64,000 nt of DNA from positions 5,791,588-5,855,587 of the forward strand of contig NC_134910.1 of the NCBI RefSeq assembly GCF_041734735.1, read 5' to 3'. A program made the translations under genes and the position numbers. The notes under the pieces were generated by a model that was given only the letters and a program-made list of their open reading frames with translations, ran no database searches and was not told where the DNA came from. This DNA comes from Babylonia areolata (lineage: Eukaryota > Mollusca > Gastropoda > Neogastropoda > Buccinidae). This document shows positions 41,593 through 52,735 of the stretch, piece by piece; the stretch's first letter is position 1; the number at the start of each line of letters is the position of its first letter.

Positions 41593-44500
41593 CGACGGGA
41601 GGCCAGCGTGAGTCAGGACTTCGGTGTTTGTCACCTTGTCTTGCCAGGAGATGCCGAGTATGCGCCATAGGCTTCTCAGGTGGAAGGTATTGAGCCTTTT
41701 CTCCTGACGAGCATGTGTGGTCCACGCCTCACTGCCATACAGCAAGGTGCTGAGGACGCAGGCATCGTATACAGCCATCCTTGCCTTCGTGGTCAGCTTG
41801 GGATTCAACCACATTCTTTGTGTGAGGCGGGCTAGCTGTATTGCTGCCTTCCCGATCCTCTTGTTGATCTCGCTGTCAAGGGAGAGGTTGATGGTGATGG
41901 TGGACCCAAGGTAAGTGAATTGATGGATGGCTTCAAGCTCGTAGTCATCAATGGTGATGGCTGGTGGAGATGGCGTGTCTTGGCCTAGGGCATTTGTCTT
42001 CTTGAGACTGATGGTCAAACCGAAATCTTTGCAGGCCTGGAAGAAGCGGTCCATTAGTGACTGCAAGTCCCACTGGGTGTGGGTCACAACTGCGGTATCA
42101 TCAGCAAAGAGCATGTCTCTGATGAGGGCTTCGCGGACTCTTGTCCTTGCTCTGAGGCGGGCGAGATTGAAGAGCCTGCCATCTGATCTGGTCCGCAGGT
42201 AGATCCCTTCTTGCGCTGTGCTGAACGCATGTCTCAGGAGAAGAGCAAAGAAGATTCCAAATAGAGTGGAGGCGAGGACACAGCCTTGTTTGACACCGCT
42301 GTGTACATTGAAGGGCTTGGAGAGATTACCATTAAACTGCACCGTCCCTTTCATGTTGGAGTGGAAGGACTCAATTAAGCTGTGCAGTTTGGGGGGGGGC
42401 AGCCTATCTTTCGAAGAGCCCTGAAAAGGCCGTCTCTGCTGACTAGGTCAAAGGCCTTGGTGAGGTCAATGAATGCGACATACCGGGACATCCTCTGCTC
42501 TCTGCACTTCTCCTCGATTTGGTGAAGGGAGAAGATCATGTCTACCGTGGATCTCTCTGCTCGAAAACCGCACTGTGGTTCCGGGTAAACGTGTTCGGCC
42601 AGTTTCTGCAGGTGAATTAGGAGGACCTGAGCGTAGACTTTGCCTTCAATGGTGGGAAGTGAGATGCCTCTGTAGTTGTTGCAGTTGCTCCTTTCACCCT
42701 TGTTTTTGTAGAGGTGATAATCTTGGCGTCCCTCATGTCCTGCGGTACAGCTCCCTCATTTCAGCACTGACAGAGGACTGTGTACAGAGGATGCAGAAGA
42801 GCAGTCTTGCAGTGTTTATTGAGGGCTGGGGGAATTCCGTCACTGCCAGGTGCCTTGCCTCAGTTGGCTCTGCATCAAGTTCTTCCATGACCGGCATGCA
42901 CTTGATGGCATCAAGGGCTGAGTTGGACACCGTGTTTTCTGTGGAGTAGAGGTCGGAGCAGTGTTCTGCCCATCTCTGTATCTGCTGGCTACGATCGTTG
43001 ATTACTTCCCCAGTGGAGGACTTGAGGGGGGCTGTCTTGCTCTGTGTTGGTCCCAGTGCCTTCTTGATACTATCATACATCCCTCGGATGTTGCCTCTTT
43101 CAGCAACATTCTGTATCTCTTCGCTGAGCTCTGTCCAGTACTCATTTGCACAACGCCCGACGTTAAACTGAACCTTACTCCTGGCGGCCCTGAGGATTTG
43201 CAGGTTCTTCTCACTGGGTGACCCTTTGTACTCAGTGAGTGCAGCGTGCTTGGCCTCAATACTGGGAGTCACCTCTGATGATTTGGCCTCAAACCAGTTG
43301 TGGGATTTCGCGGTTTTCTTCCCAGAGGTGGCCACAGCAATGCGGTGCATGGTGTCTCGTAGCGTTTCCCATCTCTTTCTGTGGCAGTCTCTGGGCTGCA
43401 ATGCATCGAATTCTGTCTCAAAAGCCTCAGCGAACTGTTCTACAAGGTCTGGCTGAGACATCTTGCTGACGTCAATGCGAGAGTTCCCTTGTTTCTTTGA
43501 GCAGTGGAACTCCTTTGGTTGCAGTCTGATCTTGCAGCGTACCAGAGAGTGGTCCGTGTCGCAGTCTGCGCTGTGGTAAGAGTGAGGCTGGAGAAGGTTT
43601 TTGATGACAGCTTGTCTTACTAGGATCAGATCCAGTTGGTGCCAATGTTTTGAGCGCGGGTGCCTCCAGGAGAATATGTGTTGGGGCTTCGTCTTGAAGA
43701 AGGAGTTGGCGATGCACAGTTCATGGCAGGTACAAAACTCAAGTAGTCGCTGTCCATTCTCATTCATTTTCCCCACTCCAAAGGAACCGTGACAGGAGGG
43801 CCACGAATCGTTGTCTGCACCCACTCTGGCACTGAAGTCGCCCAGGAGAACAAGTTGTTCTGTCCTGGGGATGTTCCTTATGGTTGATGCGAGATTTTCG
43901 TAGAACTCATCCTTGGCGTCTGGAGAGGCGGACAGTGTTGGAGCATATGCACTGACGAGAGTGACACAGCCTTCGGAGGTGCTGAGGCGGAGAATCAGGA
44001 GTCGTTCTGAACCACCGCTGCCTCGTTCGATCATGTTCAGCAGGCTGTTCCTGACTGCAAAGTCTACTCCGTACTCCCTTGGGGCATCAGAGCTCTTTCC
44101 TTGCCAGAAGAAGGTGTAGTCCCTCTCCTTTAGTGTTCCTGAGTCAGCCAGCCGTGTTTCCTGCAGAGTGGCAATGTCCACATTTAGTCTCTTCAGCTGG
44201 CTGTTTATGACGGCCGTCTTTCTGGCGTCGCTGATGTCTTGCAGATCTTGGGAGAGCCCAGGCATCATTTTCCAGACATTCCAACAGGCCAGTTTCATTG
44301 TTTATCCGTTTCTTGAAGTTTTATTTTTGCCTGGTGCGGAAATTAACGACCTGCTTGTCTGATATTCTCCTAATCTTCATACACCCATAGAAGAAGGCAG
44401 GTCGTGGCGGGACAGCACCTCACTGGCTGGGGGCTGCCCAGCTTGGGCGGGCGGTAGATGTCCAGTGGGACACGAGGGTCCCTCCCACCATCAGGAGCAA

Positions 44501-45022
44501 CCCCTGGCGTCGGCTCTATGCCAGTTGAGCGCTAACTTATAACCGGTAACTGTTGCTTAACGTGTTGTTCCGACGCTAGTGCTAGAAGCGAAGCTGGAGT
44601 GCTCTCTCCAGGTGCAAGGTGTTTGTGGATGGATGGACGGATATAAGCCTTGGCAATGTAATATGGAAGACAGGCTGTTGCCCATGCAGCTTGTCCCCCC
44701 TCTCCGACTCGCTGACAGATCCAAAGGAACAGCAAGGCTGTTACGTTTTGGTGCCAACGCGGCTGCAGGAGCTGCCGGAAAGTGACAAAGTTTGCCATCT
44801 GGATTTTCTGTCAGGGTTTACTCCCTTAGCTAGGTGGCCGCAGGTAGCTCTCCAGAGCTGGCGCTCTTTAATGGGTCATTTAATTCCACCAGGGTGTCTA
44901 GCCACCCTCCTCACCATCCTCCTGCGAGGACTGGTGGGGGTGCTGGTTTAGTCGCCAGCAATTCTACTCTGTGACAGGTAGTACTGGGATCCAGGTTACC
45001 AGTAGCAGATATATCTATCTGA

Positions 45023-45030
<8 letters not shown>
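41593..45030 (-). mobile_element. LINE of the RTE-like group (copy f), 3'-truncated
   Basis: A minus-strand element. The right part (44300-45030) is a 5' UTR. The ORF 42733-44298 starts 'MKLACWNVWKMM' and has endonuclease blocks 'LQETRLADSG', 'YAPTLSASPDAKDEF', 'LVLLGDFSARVGADNDSW', 'HWHQLDLILVRQ' and 'CDTDHSLVRCKI'. After frame changes near 42735-42860 and in a C9 run (G9 at 42391-42399), RT motif B 'GVKQGCVLASTLFGIFFALLL' and motif C 'MLFADDTAVVTHTQ' follow (41587-42354), then 'SEAWTTHARQEKRLNTFHLR' and 'VLTHAGLP', where it stops abruptly at the 3' end of copy d. The last about 150 codons and the 3' UTR are missing. Confidence 0.82.
42733..44298 (-). pseudogene. copy f ORF, endonuclease and connector (521 codons open)
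   Basis: A long uninterrupted frame with its own ATG directly before 'KLACWNV', the first catalytic Asn block of APE endonucleases. The Glu (LQETR), Asp/Asn (GDFSARVG) and His (TDHS) blocks are all kept, so the endonuclease itself looks intact. The GDFNARVG block reads GDFSARVG, an Asn-to-Ser change at an active-site position. The frame then shifts before the RT. Confidence 0.78.
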
Positions 45031-45055
<25 letters not shown>

Positions 45056-45284
45056 TTTTTTATTTTGGTCTGTTATCGATTGTGGCTGTAATGTGAAAAA
45101 GGCTGAGGGTTTTTTGTTTCTGTTTGTTAGATATTTTTTTTTAGGCCTGTCGTTAATTGTGGTTACACATGTGAACGACTTGAATGTTCTCCAAAGTCCT
45201 AAAGCATAGTCATTAAACTACATGAAATCAGCGTGGCCAATTCTGATACACTGAAATCTTCTCAGAGCCCTTCCCCATAGAAAA
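45031..45284 (+). repeat. (AT)n and spacer
   Basis: (AT)n about 45026-45053; the rest is an unassigned spacer. Confidence 0.6.
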
Positions 45285-46115
45285 TGGAAAAAACAAAAAC
45301 AACTAGCTATCAGGAGAAGGCAGCTTTCAAGAACACAACGCTGGCTACACCCTCTACCAGTCGGGGAAACCAGACTTAGGAAGAGATGCCTCTCAGTTGT
45401 TGACTTCATGGCAGAAAATAGTCGCCTTCTGTTGGAGTCGTTTGCCCAGAGCAGACTACCAGGCCCATCTCACTGAAGTTGATGAGACTAACATTAGAAG
45501 AGACTGTCTAGGCCATAGAACATCTGAAAAGAGGCAAAACAGCAGGCATAGATGAAATTCCATCAGAGAATCGGAAGCACGAGGACCCAGCCCAAACCAC
45601 CAAACTCACAAGTTCTTTACCCACTGCTGGGAAGATGGCACACTACCAAAGGACCTCTGTCACGCAGTTATCACCACCCAGAATACCAACGGGGAACAGA
45701 GATGAAAAGTCCACAACTACTGGGGAATAAATCCACCAGTGTGGGGAAAATTCTTGCAAGAGTACTCCTGAACATACTGATGTCTACCATTGCAGAACAC
45801 ATCCCAGAGGGCCAGTGTGGCTTCAGAGCCAACCACAGCACCATAGACATATGTGTTTGTTCTCAGGCACCTCCAAGAGAAATGCAGGAACAAAACAAGA
45901 ACTGAAGGTGACATTAGTAGACCTCACCAATGCATTTGTCAAGAAGCAGGGAAGGTTTATGGTCTAAATTTCCTCATAATGGTCATTCATCCACATGGAA
46001 ATTATCGTGGCCAAAAAATACAGGAAATACCTTTCAGAGCATTTTCCCATAACGAATGGACTAGAGTCCTCACACAGCTTATTTTCACCAAAGAGGTGAA
46101 AGAGGCTACCATGCT
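45285..46115 (+). mobile_element. decayed LINE fragment related to copy e
   Basis: The + strand pieces read 'SVGKILARVLLNILMSTIAEHIPEGQCGFRANHSTID', then 'VLRHLQEKC' and a decayed motif A ('LTNAF' for LTKAF). These match 'IAGKILARVLLNRLVPTIAEEHLPESQCGFRANRGTTD' of copy e. Upstream, 45330-45380 resembles the 'YTLYWSGKP' part of the endonuclease, with a deletion between. Heavily mutated. Confidence 0.65.
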
Positions 46116-46128
46116 CTTCAGACTGGAC

Positions 46129-46130
<2 letters not shown>

Positions 46131-46211
<81 letters not shown>

Positions 46212-46217
46212 TATATA
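46131..46217 (+). repeat. (CT)n(AT)n microsatellite
   Basis: (CT)n about 46129-46160, then (AT)n about 46162-46216, ending directly at the left edge of the LTR-like repeat. Confidence 0.9.
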
Positions 46218-47837
46218 TGTAGCCGTGCACTGAGTGGTTACTGAAGGGTACAGACGGTAGAAAAGAACTAAACTAATTAATTTATTGAATGAAAGGATAG
46301 ACAAGATCCCACGCACAGGCCAGGAACATATAGAGGCCAGTCACAAATGGGTTTTCTTTTGTTTTATTTACAATATTCTAAAAGAAGAAATAATGAGAAG
46401 AAGACAACTAGGAGAAGAACTAAGAAGAAGAAGACAAAAAGAGAAGAAGACTAGAAGAGAACTAGTCTAAGAGAAGACAGTGCAGCCATACGTAGCGAGA
46501 TGTTGCTGTTGTGGGAACAACACTGACTTCCACACCCGATTAAATAGCTCAGTTAAAGTGATTGAAACAATTAATCCAACACTATCTTGTAATCACAACA
46601 GCAGAATACTACACACCTCTTAGAGTACTGAGCACACTGTAGCAGTACAATTGATATCAGCATGTAAAATAATACATGAATAATAAACAAGATAATAGAA
46701 TCAGTGGCTTTGATATTATACTGGCAAACTGATAGACCAGATAGTAAGTGAAGCACCATCATGGTTTAACCATTAAGTGGTGAATGAACTTTACGCACTC
46801 ACTAGAACATTCTGGAACAAACTACTAGCGTCCAGAGACGTCACTGACTGTGACGTTAAGAATCAAATGGAACACCGCTACAAGCATATGACGACATGGC
46901 AATTTTCTAGATTAATCATAGCCGAGCTGTGACTAACATGTCAAAGCAATAACTGAACAAAGCAATAACTGAACAAAGAATTAACTGAACAAAGCAATAA
47001 CTGAACATACTCATATAAACACAAGTACTGTGTCGAATAATACAATTTACAAATCAACACATTCTACACACTAGTACTTACAGCGATACGTAGCGAAGTG
47101 TCACTGTTGTGAGAACACACCCGACACACTGCCCGCGACACAGCAAGAGACAAAGAGAGCAGGTGCTGGCCGCGGCTGGCTCGGGTGTGGAAGTCACCAC
47201 TCATCACCCGCTCGGCCAATTTATACAAATTAGGCGAACTACAAAGACAATCACGTGGGCTGCAAACCAAATCGTCACTAATCTGAAGAAATCTGATGAG
47301 AACTGTGCTTGTTACAAGGTGTTCAGTTACAGATTTCTAAATGATTCCTGAACCGATTTGCATCGGATAAGTTGCAAAAGAAAGAGCTCAACGCCTACTT
47401 TATAATGAGTGTAAAATGAAATGTCGATTATTTAAGATGAATTTATAATCTTAATTTAAGTCACCTGAACAGGGTCAGTTTTAACGAGCTCGTCGCTGAA
47501 AATTACAAACTGCGTTAAATCAGTTTCACGTAGGCGAACATAAATGGAAAAGATTTAAAGATGGAATTAAGACGATTCTGCCAGTATATAATACTAGTAG
47601 TTTACTGATCTGACAAAAGAGTTATTAATTAATTACTGTGGAACAGAAACACAAGTTTGCTCTCAGCCAATGACGTATCACGACTTGACACTGGTCGAGC
47701 AGTCAGCAGGTGGTCTGGCCAGGACAAAATGATGTAAGCAGAGTGACGTCACATATTCTGTGCAAGGGTTAGGAGAGAAAACGTCGTCTGCTCTGGCTTG
47801 TGCGTGAATAGTGTTGGAGCAAGCATAGCGCGCTTGG

Positions 47838-47843
<6 letters not shown>
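46218..47843 (+). mobile_element. LTR-like repeat, single copy (about 1.6 kb)
   Basis: A retroelement fossil. It begins TGTAGCCGTGCACTGAGTGG and ends ...GCGCTTGGTCACA, so it has TG...CA ends. The left about 270 bp and right about 770 bp match the repeat at 59092-60126. A middle section of about 560 bp (46500-47060) is absent from that copy but is present in 57871-59091. There is no coding. It looks like a solitary LTR-type remnant. The family is not determined, and the age is moderate, judging from visible differences between copies. Confidence 0.6.

Positions 47844-47900
<57 letters not shown>
47836..47900 (+). repeat. (CA)n(TA)n microsatellite abutting the exon 8 acceptor
   Basis: (CA)n about 47838-47875 then (TA)n about 47876-47900. 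It ends about 14 bp before the acceptor AG and replaces the expected polypyrimidine tract. Confidence 0.92.
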
Positions 47901-47914
47901 AACGATTGTTGCAG

Positions 47915-47998
47915 GAATAATTCTGGGCCAAATGTGTGACGGATTCAACGATGATTTATGTGCACCAGGAACGGTCTGCGACTTCGACTTTATGTGCA
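47915..47998 (+). CDS. exon 8 of the cysteine-rich protein (4-Cys module)
   Basis: This internal exon is 84 bp (28 codons) and phase 1-1. The acceptor GATTGTTGCAG ends at 47914 and the donor GTAAGT starts at 47999. The core is GQMC, DDLC, PGTVC, DFMC: C-x7-C-x5-C-x5-C. It is very like exons 2 ('[11 protein letters not shown]') and 9 ('SGTFCDFLDQC') around Cys3-Cys4, which suggests exon duplication. The pyrimidine tract is only the few bases GATTGTTG; an AT repeat lies before it. Confidence 0.74.
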
Positions 47999-48221
47999 GT
48001 AAGTGTACTGTTTGTCATTCAAACCATTCGTTGCCTGAGGCGATTCAGAAGTATACTACACAACGTTTAGGACACACTCTCTTGTACGCACAGTATGCAG
48101 ATTCACTCTTGGCAAATTTTTGAGGTGTCATTTTCTATGCAGTAAAAACAAAAACAAACAAAACAAAAAAAAACACGAAAAACGCAAAAAACTATGGTTT
48201 GGGCTCAGCAGTGCTAACAAA
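47999..48221. other. start of intron 8
   Basis: An unassigned stretch with an A-rich tract (about 48145-48190). Confidence 0.5.
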
Positions 48222-48530
48222 CTATGGCTCAGTGTTCTGGTATCCTAATGTACAGTTTATCGCAGTTTGTATTGATGAGCTCTAATTCTAAGATAAGGTA
48301 CATATTTCTAGGCATGTGTTTTGATGTAGGGGTGAAAAGTGTTAAGAGAGTCAGCGAGAGCAGGCAGCCTTGTCTGACTCCAACTGTTGTCCTGAACCAT
48401 TCTCCTATACTGCTGTTGTAGCACACTGCACTGGTGTCTTGGTTATAGAGGCTCTCCTTGACCTTGATCAAGTTGGCGTTGATGTTATACAACTTCATCG
48501 CGGACCAGACAGCTGCGTTCAACATCATCA
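48222..48530 (-). mobile_element. two fused LINE pieces (L1-like 3' end and RTE-like RT)
   Basis: 48222-48312 matches the L1-like 3' end found at 17808-17885 (CTCAGTGTTCTGGTATC, GATAAGGT). Without a visible spacer it passes into minus-strand RTE-like RT (48330-48530): 'AVWSAMKLYNINANLIKVKESLYNQ' and 'GEWFRTTVGVRQGCLLS', matching 'WATMHKFNISEDIIQAIQNLYER..GNWFRTTVGVRQGCLLS' of the LINE at 8723-10985. Confidence 0.65.
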
Positions 48531-48532
48531 GA

Positions 48533-49510
48533 CATCAATGTGTCTTTTACAAGTTTGCAGATGACACCCAACTCACTAATGCTTCTTCCCCAATTCTTTT
48601 GCTATTCTCCGCAAAAACATTGATGCTGTGAAAGAGTATCCTGACAAACAGGCTTAAACTAAATGACGACAAGACAGAAGACATAATATGTTCTAAGTCT
48701 GCACTTTGTCACAATTCAGACCATACCTTGACTGTCTGCAAAGCTGATTTCAAAATTCAGAAACCTGGGTGTGTTTTTTCATTCAGACCATGTCAGTAAT
48801 TTATGTAAATCTGCAAATTTCCAACTGAGGGAAATCCGTACCATTCGACAGTACCTAACTATCGAAGCAACCACTCAACTTGTTTCTTCCTTGATCCAAA
48901 GTCACATTGACTACTGCAGTTCACTACTTGCTGGACTGCCTTCTGATTCGTTGTCACGCCTTCAGATAATCTTGAACAATGCTGCAAGAATCTTTTTTCA
49001 GAAAGTAAATAAAAATCACGTTTCCCCACCCATACTCAACTTCATAGGTTTTTCAGAATCTATTTCTCAAGGCCTGACTAAGCGCGTTGGGTTACGCTGC
49101 TGGTCAGGCATCTGCTTGGCTTGGCAGATGTGGTGTAGCGTATATGGTTTTGTCCGAACGCTGTGACGCCTCCTTGAGCTACTGATACTGATACTGATCA
49201 GAATCTATTACAAAATTGCCATAATTTTATTAGCTTACCGTCACTTATCTCTCCCATCTTACTCATCGTCTGTCTTTTACATTTAACACCACTTCTTTTC
49301 TCTCAGTTCTTCATCTGAAAAGCTCCTTCAAGTCCCTAAAACATCTTCAAAGACATTTGACCAAAGGGCGTATCAGTATCAAGGAACTTCCGTCTTAGAT
49401 TCTCTTCCTGTGGATCCCCGTCACTTACCAACGCTATCTTCTTTCAAAACAAACTTGAAAACCTACCTGCTCAAACAGGCCTTTGGGTGTGATGAAGCAT
49501 AGCTAAGTGT
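48533..49510 (+). mobile_element. CR1/Rex1-like LINE, 3' half, interrupted by a SINE
   Basis: The + strand begins in RT motif C ('FYKFADDTQLTNAS', about 48545). It continues 'LKLNDDKTE', then 'HVSNLCKSANFQLREIRTIRQYL' and 'SHIDYCSSLLAGLPSDSLSRLQIILNNAARI' to 49052. After a SINE (49065-49197), the tail follows ('KGRISIKELPS', 'KQTLKTYLLKQAFGCDEA' type, broken by a stop) up to the GTGATGAAGCATAGCTAAG end. Frames shift several times. Confidence 0.74.
49053..49209 (+). mobile_element. SINE, 3' part (copy 2), with 12-bp target duplications
   Basis: SINE body at 49065-49197 on the + strand (TCAAGGCCTGACTAAGCGCG .. GTGACGCCTCCTTGAGCTACTGATACTGATACTGA). It is flanked by TCAGAATCTATT at 49053-49064 and 49198-49209. 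It is 5' truncated and inserted in the CR1-like LINE. Confidence 0.86.
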
Positions 49511-49665
49511 CTGCATTCTTCCTCCCCCTACCCACTCTAGTTAACTCTCTACTGAAATCATGTAGTGTGTATCTGTAGGGGGGATGTTTGTGCGTGTGTG
49601 AGCGTATGTGTGTGCACGCGCAAGCGTGTATGTGCGATTGTGTGCATGTGTAGGGCATTATTTTG

Positions 49666-49719
<54 letters not shown>

Positions 49720-50090
49720 TCATATCTGCATTTTTTAATATCGCCTTGGCCTATAGATACACATGTATGTTATGCACTGTTGTATATGTATTGTTCCATG
49801 TGTGGTGCTTAGAGCCAATTATATGGTTTTTGCTTCAAAGAAGTCATATCAGTTATCATTATTATTATTGTAAGTGATATTATCATGATGTTCTTGTTGT
49901 TCTACAGTGTTTCCGTTATTTATGCTTTCAGTTGGATATTTTCAATAGCTGCTTTTTGATTACCTCTCTCCGAATGTGGATTGCACTTAAAAAAGAAAAA
50001 AAAAAGAAAAGAAAAAAGAAACATTTAAAAAACAAACAAAAAACTCACCCGAGGTAGACATTAGAATTGGAAACGCAGTGACTGACCTGA
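49511..50090 (+). repeat. (GT)n and unassigned intron
   Basis: (GT)n about 49666-49719 and an A-rich stretch about 49988-50043. The rest is unassigned. Confidence 0.65.
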
Positions 50091-50448
50091 AAGGCCTGAA
50101 AGGAAGACATATTATTTCTTGTCAGAAAGCTCAAGTGTGCTTTTTTCCATTCGAGTGATCTGGCTGTCCATTTGTCCAGTAACATTTGCTGGTGGTGTTC
50201 AATGTCGATCATGCTACAGCAACCATTTTCTTTGCTAAGGCCGAGGATGCCTCTTTGATGTTTTTCAATACTTTTTATTATATCGTTTGTTGTATTGGTG
50301 TCACAGACTTCATCAGGAACAGACGCTGCCTGCAGGACGTAAGAGAACTGTGACAGTAAAACAACAACAACAACAACAAATAATTATTTTTAGAAAAGAG
50401 AAGAGTTTACCATATCGTGACGTGGTTCTACCTTTTCATCCTTTCATT

Positions 50449-51360
50449 GACTCATTTGTAGAGTCTATGTTATAACCCAGTGTTTGGTTGTGTGTTTGTG
50501 TGTGTGCTGTGTGTGTATGTGGGTGGGGGGTGTGGGGGTAAACTTTGAAATATTTTGTCTGCCAGTAACAAATTTGGCTTAAACAGAGTATGGAAAAAAT
50601 CTTCACAGTCATACCAACAACAGTCTATTTTGTTGAGATTCGTTCCGAAATCCGAAAATTCTAAAAACCGCTTCCCTCTGAGTTGCTAGAAGGTAGGTTG
50701 TGTTTGTTAAGAAGTCGACATGACCTCGATTTTTTGCTCACAATTAAAAGGAAAGAAATACGAATTCAAGACAGAACACATACAGTGGTACTAACTACAT
50801 CATCGACGTGTTTCCTGCATATAAATATTCTAAAGTGGACACTGGATTAACTGGAATAAACATAAAAGAAAAGCTGAATCGATCCCTTCGTTCAGCCCCT
50901 TGTAGACTGGTTCGTGCAGATCTAGAGATCTACCATGAGTTGCGATGTACTTGAAGGGATGGCAACGTTTCCTTTACCACCGAAATAAAAGAATATTCGA
51001 GATGCAATCAAACACACGAAAATCATGATTTAAACGGTGTTATCACGTCCAATACAGTCACACCTATTTATCGCACGAAGAAGAAAACAACAACATTGCT
51101 TTAAATAATAGATTTAGTCTAATGACGTCAGATGTGCTGCAGCAGTTGGTATTATTCTGCTTACTTCGGAACTGAGCATGCATGTTCGATCCCGCTTGCA
51201 TGCCTTTTTCTTTTTTCACCCAAGCTGATTTAATATGCATATCATATTTAATGCAGAACACATTTTAACGATTTTTTATCTCTTTTTTTTCCTCTCCTCA
51301 TGATTCCTTTACTGAATAAAGTGCAAAACATAATTGAGTCTTGAAGGCTTTGCCTCTTGT
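50449..51360 (+). mobile_element. inverted-end repeat (copy 2), inside the L1-like LINE
   Basis: Left end GACTCATTTGTAGAGTCTATG, then a GT-rich segment and 'TAACAAATTTGGCTTAAA' as in copy 1. The right end has TTTAACGATTTTTT and TTGAGTCTTGAAGGCTTTGCCTCTTGTT. It is about 900 bp, shorter than copy 1 by internal deletion. The interrupted LINE reads on across it. Confidence 0.62.
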
Positions 51361-52194
51361 TAACTTGGTTTTTGTTTCAGTTCTGGATTTCCAGTTTCCT
51401 TCAATTTCCGAGATTCTCATTTCTGCTGAGAAATATATCCCAGAAGTTTCAGTCTGCCAGATTTCATGGAAATGTCATTTACGTCACATGTTTCTTGTTT
51501 TCTTGACCCTAACCACATGCCCTCTGTTTTGATTATAGGCCTGAATGTTCATGAAACTAAGTTACAATATCTGTAACTCTAGGGATAGGTTGTTCACTTT
51601 TAACAGTTAGTGTTGCATCATCAGCTGTTTAATTTTACAGTTGCTGCATCTATTGCATCATGTAGGTTCAGGTCAATTTTTTGAATACCTGTATTACTTC
51701 CAATTCAAATCGCCAGTACTACTGTTGCAAGTACAAAAAGAAGAGGGGCGTCCCTGTTTTATTCATCTTTGTGTCCCAAACCAATCAGATAACCATGCGC
51801 CACTTTGAACACAACTTTGTGTGTTATAGTAATATTTCAAGCAAATTTTTAAACCTTGGGCCAAAGTTGAAAATATCAAATGGTTAGATGATACAACTCT
51901 TTGATAGTGTGTCAAAAGCCTTTGAGAAATCTAGGGCAGTGAGTGCACCTTTGACTGGTTGTGTACAAATACTTGGTGTGATCATTGAAAAATCTCAGGA
52001 CTGCTTTAAATCTTCATTTCATGAGACTTTGCCTTCATTTACAACTGTTTTGATGATATTTTGAAGCCACATGGTCAGCACTTGTATAACTAATTTTTTG
52101 TCTGTAAGAGTAATTGGTCTATAATTTGTGAGATTATTGATGTCCAGGTTCTTGCTGTTATGAATTGAATTCACAATTCCTTTTTTCCTGCGTT

Positions 52195-52568
52195 CGGGCT
52201 CGGAACACAATCCAAGAGTTGACGTAATGAAAAGAAGGTGGCAGAATCCTTAATACGTTTATCAGCCAATACTCTGTGTGTATGGGTATGGCTTCAATTC
52301 CCGTTCTCGCGCTTCCTCCAGAGTTTGACTGGAAATCAAACTGAGCATCCAGTCACTCGAATGAGATGATGATCCGAGGTCCAGTGTGCATCGCTCTCTT
52401 GAAGAACCCAGTGTTGTTCTCTGGCAAAATTATGTAGAAGAAATCAATTCCGATAGACACACACACACACACACACACACATACACACACACACACACAG
52501 GGATAAGGCGCGCGCGCGCGTGCATGTGTGTGTGGGTAGTGTGTGTGTGTGTGTGTGTGTATGTGTGT

Positions 52569-52614
<46 letters not shown>

Positions 52615-52735
52615 ATGCCCTCAAGGCCTGTCTAGCGTGTTTGGGAAATGATGCTGTCATGTATCTGCTTAGCAGATGTGGTGTAGCATATGACGAACGC
52701 AGTGACGACCCTTGAGAAACTGAAACTGAAGCGTT
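52195..52735 (+). mobile_element. full-length tRNA-derived SINE (copy 3) with internal microsatellite
   Basis: A tRNA-like head at about 52235-52315 (GGTGGCAGAATCCTTAATACG as A-box region, GGCTTCAATTCCCG as B-box), then a conserved body (TTTGACTGGAAATCAAACTGAGC, CCAGTCACTCGAATGAGATGATGATCCGAGGT, GGCAAAATTATGTAGAAGAAATC). A CA/GC/GT microsatellite follows (52455-52615), then the 3' region shared with the two shorter copies, ending GAGAAACTGAAACTGAA. It is inserted in a T-rich stretch of the L1-like LINE. Confidence 0.8.
52455..52615. repeat. (CA)n - (GC)n - (GT)n mirror microsatellite
   Basis: (CA)n 52458-52499, a short GCGCGCGCGCG at 52508-52520, then (GT)n to 52613. The CA and GT arms are complementary and could fold back. 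Confidence 0.88.
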
